In this document: positions 1 through 10,700 of the stretch, one piece after another
How the letters are laid out: each line of letters begins with the position of its first letter
Numbering within the stretch: the stretch's first letter is position 1
Source: Amyelois transitella
Lineage: Eukaryota > Arthropoda > Insecta > Lepidoptera > Pyralidae
Length of the DNA: 64,000 bases
Direction of reading: 5' to 3'
Assembly: GCF_032362555.1 (NCBI RefSeq)
Contig: NC_083522.1
Coordinates: 5,000,001-5,064,000 of the forward strand
The notes under the pieces: generated by a model
What the model was told of the DNA's origin: nothing
Databases searched by the model: none
What the model saw: the letters and a program-made list of their open reading frames with translations, nothing else
Program-made: the position numbers and the translations under genes

Positions 1-1256
1 GAAAGTCGAAAAATTGTAAGTAAATGATTAAATACTTTCTTAGTATAGCTATTAGTTTTTGCACAGAGCTTCGATATCGTAGGAATTTCCAGCAAAAAAT
101 AAAACAAAGACCTATGTTACTTTTGAAATCTATTCTGTCTCTGTGATAAATTGGACAAAATTGGTCCTGTACTTTTTGGGTATACTTATTTGTTACAAAA
201 AATTATATGCTTATTTGTTACAATTCATTTTTATAATCTAAGATAGGTAAGTAGAATGGACACAGCAGCGTTACGGTGTGTCTAAGACTAAGAACGATAT
301 CTACGAAATGTTATGTTAATTATTGCTCGTATAAAATTACTAAGTTAAAATTTTATAACCGAACCGAGGTAAGAATAGGTCATTGACTTAACTACATGCC
401 TTTTTAGAATTAGAACGTTGACTTATAAAAGTGGTTCTTCTAAAGTGCTTAGACGGAATTCACGGACATTAATAGGACATTGTTACTGTGTCTTATCCTG
501 CCTCTTTTTCTACATTAGAGGTACTTAATTCGAAGTGTTAAAATATACAAAAAAGAGAATGAGTTCGAGACTTATGTGATGGGATATCAACATTAAAGTA
601 TATTTTTTTAGTCAAAAATCCAGACTCAGTCTGGAAATTAAGCGTTATCTCCGCAAAAATTCCAAGGGTAGTGAAGCCCGAAGTCGCAAAAGACTAGTTA
701 AAAATTGTTCGTTGATACATTACACCTAAGTATCTTAAAATTTTTATTTGTTTTAGATGTGTCCCGAAATGGCGGTTGTGTATGGAAAATAAATTACATT
801 GACATGAAATTTCAAAACAGGCATGTATATTAACTACCTAATAATATGAATTGAAACATGTGCTGTTTTGTTCATTTGTCTCCTCTTCCTGTTCTTTATA
901 CATAATCAACAATCGTGAAACGTCGGCTGTAAAACCAGAATGCAAAAAAGCATTTCTTTTTACAATTTCATTAATTACTTAAAGAATTTCCTACCTATAT
1001 ATAAGAATATAAGAAGCCTGTTGATCGGCTTTTCAAGCATTCAAAACCAAGAAGAGAGGCCGCGAGATCAAATTTCTATGCAATAAAGTCTGCTGCTTTT
1101 GCTGCGGGGTGAGAGTAGAAACGAAGTGAACAGTGAGATGACAATTGACAGAAGTACCTAATTGGAAAACTAACATACCGTGCCGACCCCGAAAAGGTAA
1201 CAACAAAGAAGAAAGTTTAATCTTTGCATGTACTAAGTTGGAAATTATTTCTAAAC
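1..1256. other. AT-rich stretch, no gene recognised
   Basis: No coding exon, RNA gene or clear repeat was recognised here. Open frames are short and have no protein-like content. The apparent open frame that begins near 1145 only becomes meaningful after 1270, where LINE sequence starts. Confidence 0.5.
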
Positions 1257-1269
1257 GCGTTACTTTATA

Positions 1270-1767
1270 CAGGGGCGTGTTGGTCTCGACATTAATGTAT
1301 GGGAGTGAAAGTTGGGTATGGCAAAAGAATCATGAAAGCAGAATAAATGCAGTGGCAATGAGAGCGTTAAGGAGTATGATGGGTGTGAAATTGAGTGACA
1401 GGATGAGGAACAGCGTGATAAGGGAATGTTGTGATGTGAAAGAAGATGTAGTTACAGTAATAGAAAAGGGTATGTTAAGATGGTTCGGTCATGTGGAGAG
1501 GATGAATGAAAGCAGGTTGACTAAGCAGATATACAAGGAGAGTGTAGAGGGAAAGGTCGGAGTGGGAAGACCTAGACGAACGTATCTTGATCAAATTAAG
1601 GACGTCCTGGTAAAGGGTCAGGTCAAAAGTACCCGAAACCGCCGAGCTTGTATGATGAGAGTTATGAATGTGGATGAAGCGAAGGAAGTATGCAGAGATC
1701 GTGGCAAGTGGAAAGAGGTAGTCTCTGCCTACCCCTCCGGGAAAGAGGCGTGATTTTATGTATGTAT
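1270..1767 (+). mobile_element. 5'-truncated LINE (RTE-like), copy 1
   Basis: This is the 3' end of a non-LTR retrotransposon. It encodes the last part of a reverse transcriptase: the motifs LMYGSESWV, RWFGHVERMNE and GVGRPRRTYLDQIKD are visible. It ends with a short TATG tandem tail just after the stop codon (about 1751). A 13-bp target duplication with one mismatch, GCGTTACTTT(A/T)TA, flanks it at 1257-1269 and 1768-1780, so the ends are well defined and the truncation happened at insertion. The frame is open through the element, but it lacks the endonuclease and catalytic palm, so it cannot move by itself. The clade (RTE-like) is judged from the C-terminal pattern and is less certain than the LINE call. 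Related copies lie at 16.5, 26.7 and 48.8 kb. Confidence 0.88.
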
Positions 1768-1960
1768 GCGTTACTTTTTAGGATAAAGTTAATACCTACT
1801 GGCAAAATTCAATACATAGCGCATAGTTCGGAGTACAAAGAACTTCCTTTTTCCGAAAAAAAATCATAATCATAATAAATTTCATCACTTTAGTAATATT
1901 ACAGCATTTGTTAACACTAAAACTAATGTTCATACCTCAGAAGAGAGTCATTAGTACATA

Positions 1961-2040
1961 GACCAGGATTTGAACCTGTGCCTCCACATGCACCTGTTCG
2001 CACAATCCATTTAAACACAGACTCCGACGTCCTAGTAGCG
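1961..2040 (-). repeat. Possible tRNA-derived repeat remnant
   Basis: On the minus strand there is a word matching the internal pol III B box (GGTTCAAATCC, plus-strand GGATTTGAACC at about 1967). No convincing A box or cloverleaf could be drawn, so this is at best an old SINE or tRNA pseudogene. Confidence 0.25.
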
Positions 2041-2551
2041 GTCAACAATGAGTACCTACTTAAAATAATTCCTTTCCGAATCTGTAAATCCAATTAATAT
2101 GCCGTAAAGGCAAAATTTATCTACAGAGATAAATAATAATTCGAAAGTGCTTAAGAATTTAGAAATCGGTTCATTTGTTTTAGAGTTTATTCGTTACAAT
2201 AATACTTTTCTTTTTTTTTTTATAAGTGAAAGAAAGAAAAATCTTTATTGGGCGCAAAAGATGACATTACATTGTTCATTAAAATAATTACATTACAATA
2301 ATATATAAGTGTGGACTAATATGTCATTAAATACGTTTATGGAACATACCTACATAATAATATTTTTGAATCGGTGGCATCACATAGGAAAAAAAAACAG
2401 TTTAATGATAAATATCTGATAAAAAAAAAGTTTGACTTAGCTGTAGCCAATGGACTCTCCGCTAAGACGCTCCATCTGGTTCAATAATTCAAAATTATTT
2501 TTAATGTTATTTAAAAAACAAATAAACTAAATATTTTAGTCTATGATTTCC

Positions 2552-2614
2552 TGTCATGTTGACTGTCATGTGTCATTACATGGATTTGTCATGTAAACTG
2601 ACTGTCATGTGTCA
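2552..2614 (+). promoter_or_regulatory. TGTCA cluster upstream of PPIB
   Basis: Six copies of TGTCA occur in 63 bp (2552, 2564, 2571, 2587, 2603, 2610), including a 17-bp direct repeat at 2561 and 2600. They lie 193-255 bp upstream of the PPIB start codon. Similar words occur at similar distances upstream of TPRA1, PTCD2 and TTC19, so a core-promoter role is inferred. The rest of 1781-2806 shows no gene. Confidence 0.4.
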
Positions 2615-2806
2615 TTTCATTTTTGCTTATTTTTTGTGTAAAGGTTTCTTGAAACACTGACGTGGTTTCATTTATTTCCTTATACCACTCACGATAAGAT
2701 AACACGTTGCCATACAGCTGAAAAAAGGCTTACAGTTTCAAACCGCCCATAAAATCACTTTAAAAATATCGTAAACATAGCTAGAAGAACAAAACTCGTT
2801 TTAATC

Positions 2807-5044
2807 ATGGTTGGGTTAGCAGCGGCATTAGGCTTTTTGCTGATTATAACAGCGGCTCGCTCTGAAGAAGCACCGAAAGGGCCCAAAGTAACTCATAAGG
2901 TTAGTAAACAACAAATGAAATTATATACCTTACCGCTGTTAATCTTTGTTTTTTATTGGTTCTCGACCGGTGGTCCCGGTCGGTCGGTGACCTTAGAGAT
3001 GACGCTACAAGTTTTTTATTGAACAAAGATCTTATCAAATTCCACATAAAACGGATGTTCTATTTTTACCTATATATGTCCAAATTTTCAAACATACTTC
3101 TCCCAAGCTCTTAATAAATTGACAAAGGACATTGGATATACATGATGATTATACAGATTTATGAGAGGTCAAATCAATGAGTGGTTCTTTATATTTCAAT
3201 TCACCTTTGCTGCCACTGAAGCTATTGATTATTCCATGAGCTATTGAACAATGAAACCAAATAGATTTCAATTTTTTACATTATCTATGGGATACTATGA
3301 ATTTGAATATTATGGGTATATAGATGGTACTTATTACATCTTTTACTTTTAAAGTATATTTAGTAGATAAAATATTCATAATTTTTATTTGTTTGTTTGT
3401 GATGAACTTAAAAACTACTTATTACATTTTTATATAGTTTTTGAAGAAATCATCTATGTTATTCTTAGTTTTAAAATTTTTGTCAATACATGGTTTAAAT
3501 ATCACCAGTCTAGAGGTTTCATTTGTATTATAAAACTTGTTTTACAGGTCTCGTTTGATATAAGCTTAGGAGGGGATCCTTTGGGCACTGTTGTTATTGG
3601 CTTGTTTGGTAAGACTGTGCCGAAGACTGTGGAGAACTTTTACCAGTTAGCACAGAAACCAGAGGGTGAAGGCTATAAGGGCAGCAAATTCCACCGAGTC
3701 ATTGATAACTTCATGATTCAGGGTGGAGACTTCACCAAGGGTGATGGTACTGGAGGTAAACATTTAAAGTTTCTTTTATCTTGTTATTTCACAATGATGT
3801 CTGTAATTCGTAAAGTTTATCATTACAGAGAAGTTCTGTGTAAAAAGTGTAAGTGAAAAGTAGTCCTTAATTAAAAAGGCTACATACATGTGCCCTTTAA
3901 TTAAAGATTCTACTGTTAGTTATATGTTTCTGGCTGGTCATGTACTCAGTTGCTTCACTTCAATAACTTCCCAACCTTCCCACTCTTTGCTTGGCACAGT
4001 TTAGTATGGGTCAAAGACTGGATATATGTATGAAAAAATAAATAAATAAGTAATTCTTTAATCAGATTAGTCATTAACACTTTAATTATCATCAAACCTT
4101 GCATAAACATGGTTTAGAGAAAGAATTGGAAGTCATACGTGTGCCACCCTGACTTGGGTATTCTTGTAAAACACAAGTTTCTAATTGTTAATTTGAGATT
4201 TGTGTTTTTATATTGCATTTGCCAGTGTGCAAGGGCCTCCTTAGATCTTTTCAATCTCTATTGTTAACTTACTTTATAAATTGCACTAAAAATCTGATAA
4301 AAATGTTTACTTCATTTCAGGTCGCAGCATTTATGGAGAGCGTTTTGAGGATGAGAACTTCAAGCTGCGTCACTATGGTGCTGGCTGGCTGTCTATGGCA
4401 AATGCTGGCAAGGACACAAATGGCTCTCAGTTCTTCATTACAACTGCCAAGACAGCTTGGCTAGATGGCAGACATGTTGTATTTGGAAAAGTGCTTGAAG
4501 GCATGGTAAGACCCAAAAAACATATTTTGTAACATAACAATAATTCTTAATACAAATATGGCTAATATTTGTAGGGTTATGAATCATTTAGTTACGACTC
4601 AATATTTAAGAAATAACTTATGAAGGAATGTGTTTTGTACAACAGTATATTTCTTGTTCACTCTTTCAAGGCAACAACTAAACGTTAAGATAAGCCAATT
4701 CAATCAAGCAAACATTAAATTTGAAGTTTCCATTTGTATGGTTTACCCATTAGCTAATAAAGGGTTTGCATTGCATTGTAAGTCAACACTAATGTTTATT
4801 AAACAACACTGTTTTCAGATAAGATTCATTTACATTGAACACTGTTTGTTATGCAAACAGTTCCTGTATGCATAACTGTGAATATTTTTCCAATTCTCTG
4901 CATGTTTTTCAGGATGTCATACGTAAGATTGAGAAGACTCCCACTGGAACTAATGACCGCCCAGTAAAGGATGTTGTCATCACTAACTCACGTGCTGAGG
5001 TTGTCTCAGAACCCTTCAGTGTTACAAAAGAAAGTGCTCAATAG
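2807..5044 (+). CDS. PPIB: Cyclophilin B-type peptidyl-prolyl cis-trans isomerase, 4 exons
   Basis: Coding exons: 2807-2899, 3548-3755, 4321-4505, 4913-5044; all splice sites are GT-AG and phases join to give 205 residues, close to the usual length of about 205-216. Residues 1-19 form a signal peptide (hydrophobic run ending ITAARSEE), so the protein is secreted or in the ER, where cyclophilin B assists proline-dependent folding. The cyclophilin domain starts at about residue 32 ([10 protein letters not shown]). The active-site set known from cyclophilin A is present: the arginine, phenylalanine and glutamine in [15 protein letters not shown], the phenylalanine in GSQFFITT, and tryptophan and histidine in [13 protein letters not shown]. 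The C-terminus ([11 protein letters not shown]) lines up with vertebrate PPIB; no KDEL is present, as in that family. Poly(A) signals AATAAA are at 5061 and 5197. It is convergent with TTC19. Confidence 0.95.
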
Positions 5045-5116
5045 ATAATATAAGTTATAAAATAAATAAGCATAAGCAATATACCTCTCTCTATACCAGC
5101 ATTTAATTTTAAGTTA

Positions 5117-5214
5117 AAATTTATTTTTAATAATGACACTAATATTGCCTCAAGAGATTATTGCTAATTGGATAACTAATGTCATTAATTTTCTTGAATA
5201 AAAGAAGTCTTTCA
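5117..5214. terminator. Overlapping poly(A) regions of PPIB and TTC19
   Basis: Two convergent genes end here. A plus-strand AATAAA for PPIB is at 5197-5202 (another at 5061-5066). The first clear minus-strand AATAAA after the TTC19 stop is the complement of 5120-5125. If the distal PPIB site is used, the two 3' UTRs overlap antisense by roughly 100 bp. Confidence 0.5.
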
Positions 5215-6186
5215 TTATGATATTCTTTTTATTTCATTGATACATAATTCAGCTTCCTTTTTGACATCATTGTTTTTATTCATTACTCCAAGTTTCCAAC
5301 CAAAACCGCAGTTTTTTCTAGCTTCAGTTAACATTTTCTTTTTTATATATGCACGTCCCAGATTCACATACATTGTACCCAATTCCATATTCTCTATTTG
5401 TTTACCTAATTTAATAGCTTCATCAAAATAACTTATGCTCTCATCTGTTCTCCCCAAATGATCACAAACAGTGCCTATGTCATTAAGCTGGACAACAAAA
5501 TGTTCCTTTTCTATGTCATCAATTTCTTTCATCCTATTCAAAGCACTAACTAATAATTTTAAACCTTCTTCATTCTTGTTACAGTCTAAAAAGAGGCGCC
5601 CATACCAGTCTTCTGCTAATGCTAGAAGTCTCATCAGTTCAGGATCATTATCAATAGCTTTTCTTAATTTCTCCAAGCACCATTCATAACCTAATTGTGC
5701 TGTTGTATATTCTTTTTTTAAATGACTAACTCTTGCAAGTTTGAGACTGAGGTGCACTACACGAGAATCATCTTCAGTGGCACCATCTGCCATTATTCTT
5801 TGTGTGACTGCAACAAACAGGTCTTTTGCTTTATCAAGTTGTTCTCTTTCTAATGCAAGATTTGCCATGATATCATAGATGTAAGTTATACCAATTTGGT
5901 GATGTATCTGCTGAGCTTGTCTCAGTGCTACATGCAGAAGCTGCTCAGCTTTTTCATATTCAGTTCTCTGAATGAATAGCACACAATGTTTGAGTGTCAA
6001 TATCAACTCGTCTTCGGCACTAAGTTTAGTTTGGAATCCTAACCAAGTGAACAAGGAGAAACCTAAAACGACTGGCACCTTGTCTTTATGATGTTTAATG
6101 TGCGGTATACTTTTAGCACATACAATTTTTTCAACTCCTTTCAATCTATGAAGCTGAGTAAATAGTATTCTAAATCTTGAAGACAT
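5215..6186 (-). CDS. TTC19: Tetratricopeptide repeat protein 19, mitochondrial
   Basis: One uninterrupted exon encodes 323 residues. The N-terminus is rich in arginine and lysine without acidic residues (about residues 1-35), as expected of a mitochondrial targeting signal, and is followed by a hydrophobic segment VPVVLGFSLFTWLGF (about 38-52) that could span the inner membrane. The rest is made of tetratricopeptide helices, for example YEKAEQLLHVALRQA, LAREREQ-like pairs near 110, DESISYFDEAIKLGKQI and MYVNLGRAYIKKKML. In other animals TTC19 binds respiratory complex III and helps clear Rieske-protein fragments; that role is taken from the family. Human TTC19 is somewhat longer (about 380 residues), mainly at the N-terminus. 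The start chosen is the first methionine, which gives the targeting signal. It is head to head with TPRA1. Confidence 0.88.
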   Translation of the reverse strand: MSSRFRILFTQLHRLKGVEKIVCAKSIPHIKHHKDKVPVVLGFSLFTWLGFQTKLSAEDELILTLKHCVLFIQRTEYEKAEQLLHVALRQAQQIHHQIGITYIYDIMANLALEREQLDKAKDLFVAVTQRIMADGATEDDSRVVHLSLKLARVSHLKKEYTTAQLGYEWCLEKLRKAIDNDPELMRLLALAEDWYGRLFLDCNKNEEGLKLLVSALNRMKEIDDIEKEHFVVQLNDIGTVCDHLGRTDESISYFDEAIKLGKQIENMELGTMYVNLGRAYIKKKMLTEARKNCGFGWKLGVMNKNNDVKKEAELCINEIKRIS

Positions 6187-7760
6187 TTTTCATAAATTCT
6201 GGTTGCATAACCTTTCACTAAATATTTTTACGAAGTAAGATAACGAAATAGATAAAATAAGAATGTAGTCAGGAATATAATGAAATTATTTAGTTGGGGG
6301 TAAGAATTCTTTGAATTTTACAACTGAGTATGTAAAAAAAAAAATAAGATTTTTAATGATCTAATTTCTTGATATCAGACAGTGATGTCAACTGTCTCAG
6401 TTAAAAAGGCGCCATAACGTAAATTGTTCAGAATTGTGCAGCCTAGTTTTGTACCATAGGTAATTACACAGAAGCCATATTCTTCAATAACCGTTTTTTA
6501 CCTAGAATCCTAAAAAAATCTTGAATACTGGTACTTAAAGAAAGCAGCAGATTATTGAAAATCGGTGCTGATTGCTAAGCATTAGCTAGATGTAGCGCCG
6601 AAAGCTCTACGTTTGCAACTTCGTTTTAAAGTCACATTGACAGTGTTGAAGATGTCTATGCCTAGGGCTTGTTCAGAACTGGTTCAGAATAATTTTCTGT
6701 CTTGACAATTTTCAAGTTTTTATCAGATTTTAGTTTTACGTACCAAGATTCGTGTTCTTCTTAATATTAAAATTTAAAAAAGTGTGTATATAGTGTTTAT
6801 TACTTCCTATCTTTACGTGGTTAAATCGTTTTTAGTAGATTTACAAAGCCGTTTTGGCATTAAATAATAGTAGGCGTCACTCTATCAGAAGTCGGTGATA
6901 AAAAATCATATAAAAATATTATTTAATTATAAATACTTTTATTTTATTTGTGACTCCTGGCGGGACCTTTTCGTATGACCTATTTATGTGACATGTACCA
7001 AATACGAGTATGTACGAAGAAACTATATACTTTGCAGGCATAATTATTCAACTAAATAATAACAACCTATTATGTTATTAGGTATAAGTTTAGCCTTGTA
7101 CTTCTATCTTACACCGTTCTTGATATTAATTAAACTAGTCAAAGTATGCTCCGTGAATCCCTACAGAAGGCACTGCTCATTCCTTGCATGTCTAGCGATG
7201 AACATAATTCAATAATCAATTCAATACTAAACAAAAGATAATAAAATATAACTTTCCTTGGCTTATCATGATTTCTTGGCTTACAACTTTATGACATATG
7301 TATAGTATTTTTCTTTAAATGGATGAGCAAAACTATGCCAGTGAACAAGTAGGCACTCCTATCTAGGTAGGTGGGTACCTAGTCTCATACGTTATGTCAC
7401 TCACCTATCAATGCCATGCACCACCCATCAAGTCATGTTAATATTTGTTTGTCAAATGAAATGTCATCCATCCCACCTTAATTTTCGTGTCGTTTCATAG
7501 TAACATTTTCATTTCAAAGATTATTGGCAGTTTGGTGTCGTCATTGCAAATTGAATTAGAAAGCGAAAAATCTTTGTAAAAGAAACAAGTGTCCAGTTTT
7601 ATGATGTTCGAACAAAGTTGATGTAACATAGGTCCATTGCAATTTGCAGTAACTAGGTACCTATCTGTAAGGAAAAGAGATATGCTTGACTACCTTAGAC
7701 TTCGAAGGCTTTAGCTTTCGTAACATTAGTAAGGTGCTGGAAAAACGCAGACTGAAGAAA
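6187..7760. promoter_or_regulatory. Divergent intergenic region between TTC19 and TPRA1
   Basis: TTC19 (leftward) and TPRA1 (rightward) start from opposite ends of this 1.57-kb gap. TGTCA/TGACA words occur about 200 bp upstream of each: around 6378-6396 (with TTGACA on the TTC19 strand) and at 7450 and 7462 for TPRA1. No other gene is visible. TATA-like words are too common in this AT-rich DNA to be informative. Confidence 0.4.
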
Positions 7761-10700
7761 ATGTATGGTGTTAACGGGTCGGATTACCCCCCAGTTAAGG
7801 AGGAGACATTTTGTAAATACGTCTTGTATTACGAGATAAATAATTCGAGGTAATCATGTGTGTCCTTGTTGTGTTTCTCTTTTTATTTTGTATTTGATTG
7901 TAATGATGTTGTTTTTATTTCAGGGTTCGCATCTGGGACTTGATTATTTTGATACCAAATTTTTTGTTTGTGCTATTCTTGGTTGTCAGATTCAATAAAG
8001 CTCAGCTAAAGTTGCGCGCTACAAGTAGCCCTATTTTCCTCACGTTTTACGCATTGGTATGGGGAAACGTGACCATAAGTTTGGTAAGATGTGCTGTATC
8101 TATGACAGTGAATGCTGCTATTCCCTTGGGTGGGCTGGTTGATAAGATACTATGGGTAACTGTGAGATTCTTTCTTCTGGCTACTGAAATGAGTGTGGTG
8201 ATATTTGGTTTGGCATTTGGTAAGTTTATGTATTTATTCACTTGAGATTATTTTATAGTTACTGATTCTTTAGTTACCTTAGTAACAATTCACATAATTA
8301 AACAAAGATCACCACCCTAGTCTATTTAAATTAAATATTATACTCTTTAATTTTTAATAGGTATTCCCTTGGTGTCATTCATATAAATGAACTTAGACTT
8401 TTAAAAAATCTTATTTTTACATATTGTTGTGCCAGGAAGTACCTAAGCTCACAATACCTAATCGTAATTCATCTCTTTCAAGACAAGCTTAGTTTTATCT
8501 GTATACAAGAAGTCCTTTTTGATAAAGGCTGAGAATCGTTACCTGCAGTGGTATAGAAGCCCGCGTAGCACACAATAGATTTTATTCTTTTATTTTAAAT
8601 ACACTACACAATATATAAGATATATTTTATTAAGTTATAAAGATATTAGAATATTCACACATCACAGTTTTTTTTCAGAAGTCACGAGTGACATGACAGT
8701 GTCTTTCTTTTTATTTCTTGCTTGTGCTATACAACTTAATACTTTCCCTCACTAGCTAGAAAAGTTTGTAGCCCCAAGTTGGCTCTTAACTTGATGAGCC
8801 TGGGCTTTGGAACAGCCTTCGTCAATAAATCAGCTAATTGTTCAACTGAGCTTGTCTTCATAATATGAACCAGTCCCTCTTGCACTGTCTCTCTAACAAA
8901 AAAGTGTCTCACTCGGATATGCTTGGTTCGCTTATGAAATACGGGATTGTTTGCAAGCTGTATGGCTGCTTCATTGTCTACTTTTAATGTTGGTACATTT
9001 TCCAAGCATGTTAGTTGACTGAAAATTCTTTGAAGCCAGACCAACTCTCGTGCTCCTTCACTTGCTGCAACAATCTCAGCTTCAGTCGTTGAAATCGCTA
9101 CCGATGGTTGCCGTTGGCTTAGCCACGAAACAGCTCCTCCAGCAAAAAGACAAGCGACTCCTGTTGTTGAACGTCCAGTCATATCATCACCTCCGTGATC
9201 TGCATCACTGTAACCTTCAATCAAGTTTCTAACAGAATTTGCTTCATATCTTAAGCCAAAGGATATTGTTCCCTTCAGATATCTGAATATCCTTTTTACT
9301 CTTAGCCAATCACTTTCGGTTGGGTTTTCCAGTTTTCTAGAAACTACTCCAACAGCATAAGCTATATCAGGCCGCGTGCCTGTCATAAGGTATGCTAAAG
9401 CACCTACTGCTTCTCTGTATGGAAATTGCTTCTCAGAATCTCCATTTCGCACTTTCCCTGATTCAGAAATCGGATTTCTTTCAATTGGTGTCGATACTGG
9501 ATTACATTCTGACATTCGAAACCGATCTAAAATCTTTCTTGTATAAGCTTCTTGTTTAACATATACAGAACTGTCTTCAGATCTCTCAATTTCCAAACCT
9601 AGATAGTAAGAAGCAGGTTTTATTGTGATTTTTATTGTACTTCCTAATTCTTTTAGGAACTGGTGTGCCAAAGCTTCATCTGTTGTTGCTACAAGTCCAT
9701 CGTCCACATAAAGAGTTATCAAAATTTTCTTGCCTTTCATAATCTTCGTGAATAGACAATTATCAGAAGAACTCTGTACGAAACCTTTTTCTAGCAGGAT
9801 TTCCGCAAAGCAAGAATTCCAGCAGCGTGGTGCTTGCTTAAGTCCGTATAGGCTTCTCTTTAATCGACAGACTTTTGATGTGCCATCGCTAAATCCATCA
9901 GGCTGACTCATGTAAATCTCTTCTTCGACCTTGCCATTTAGAAATGCAGTTGACACGTCAAATTGCATCAGATGTAGTTTTTCTTTGGCGCTGACACTTA
10001 ACAAAGCTCTTATTGTAGCCATCCGGGCCACCGGACTATAGGTCTGTTCATAGTCAATCCCTTTTCGTTGCTTGAACCCTTTTGCTACAAGTCTTGCCTT
10101 GTATTTGTCTATTGTGCCATCTGGTTGGCGTTTAATTGTAAAGACCCATTTACATGGAAGCGCTCTTTTGTTTGGCGGCAAATCACACAACGTCCAAACT
10201 TCATTATCTTCAAGAGACTTAAGTTCACTAGCCATGGCCTTTTGCCATTCAGCTCTATCTTCTCTCTCAAGAGCTTCCTTATAGGTCTCAGGAAATCTCT
10301 CTACACCCACAAAACACACATAATCATCAAACTTCTTAGGACGCAGAATTGTTGATCTATCTCTCAGATTATAACGAGGCTCCACTTCTGTTTCAAGAGG
10401 CTCTACTATTTCCAACTGATTTTGATCCGCATCAACAAATACTTCTTCCTCGTGTAAGCTTTCCCTTGAATTATAATGTGGATTGTCAATCATCATAGGT
10501 GTTACTTCAGAGTTCTCTCTATCTTGAGTTCTTTGATCTTGGTCTTCTCTAGTTAGACTATTTTCTCCCTCTAGACCATGATCAAGACGATCTGTATTTT
10601 CAGGCAATTCTTGAATGTTTTCACAATAATCGTTGTTTGGCGCTCCCTCTGACGAAATAGGATTATTGATGATCGTCTTGAATTCAACATCAGATTCAAA

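Noticed and set aside
5237-5689. Plus-strand open frames of 64 and 72 codons
   Set aside because: They are antisense to the TTC19 coding exon.
8047-8241. Minus-strand open frame of 64 codons
   Set aside because: It is antisense to TPRA1 exon 2.
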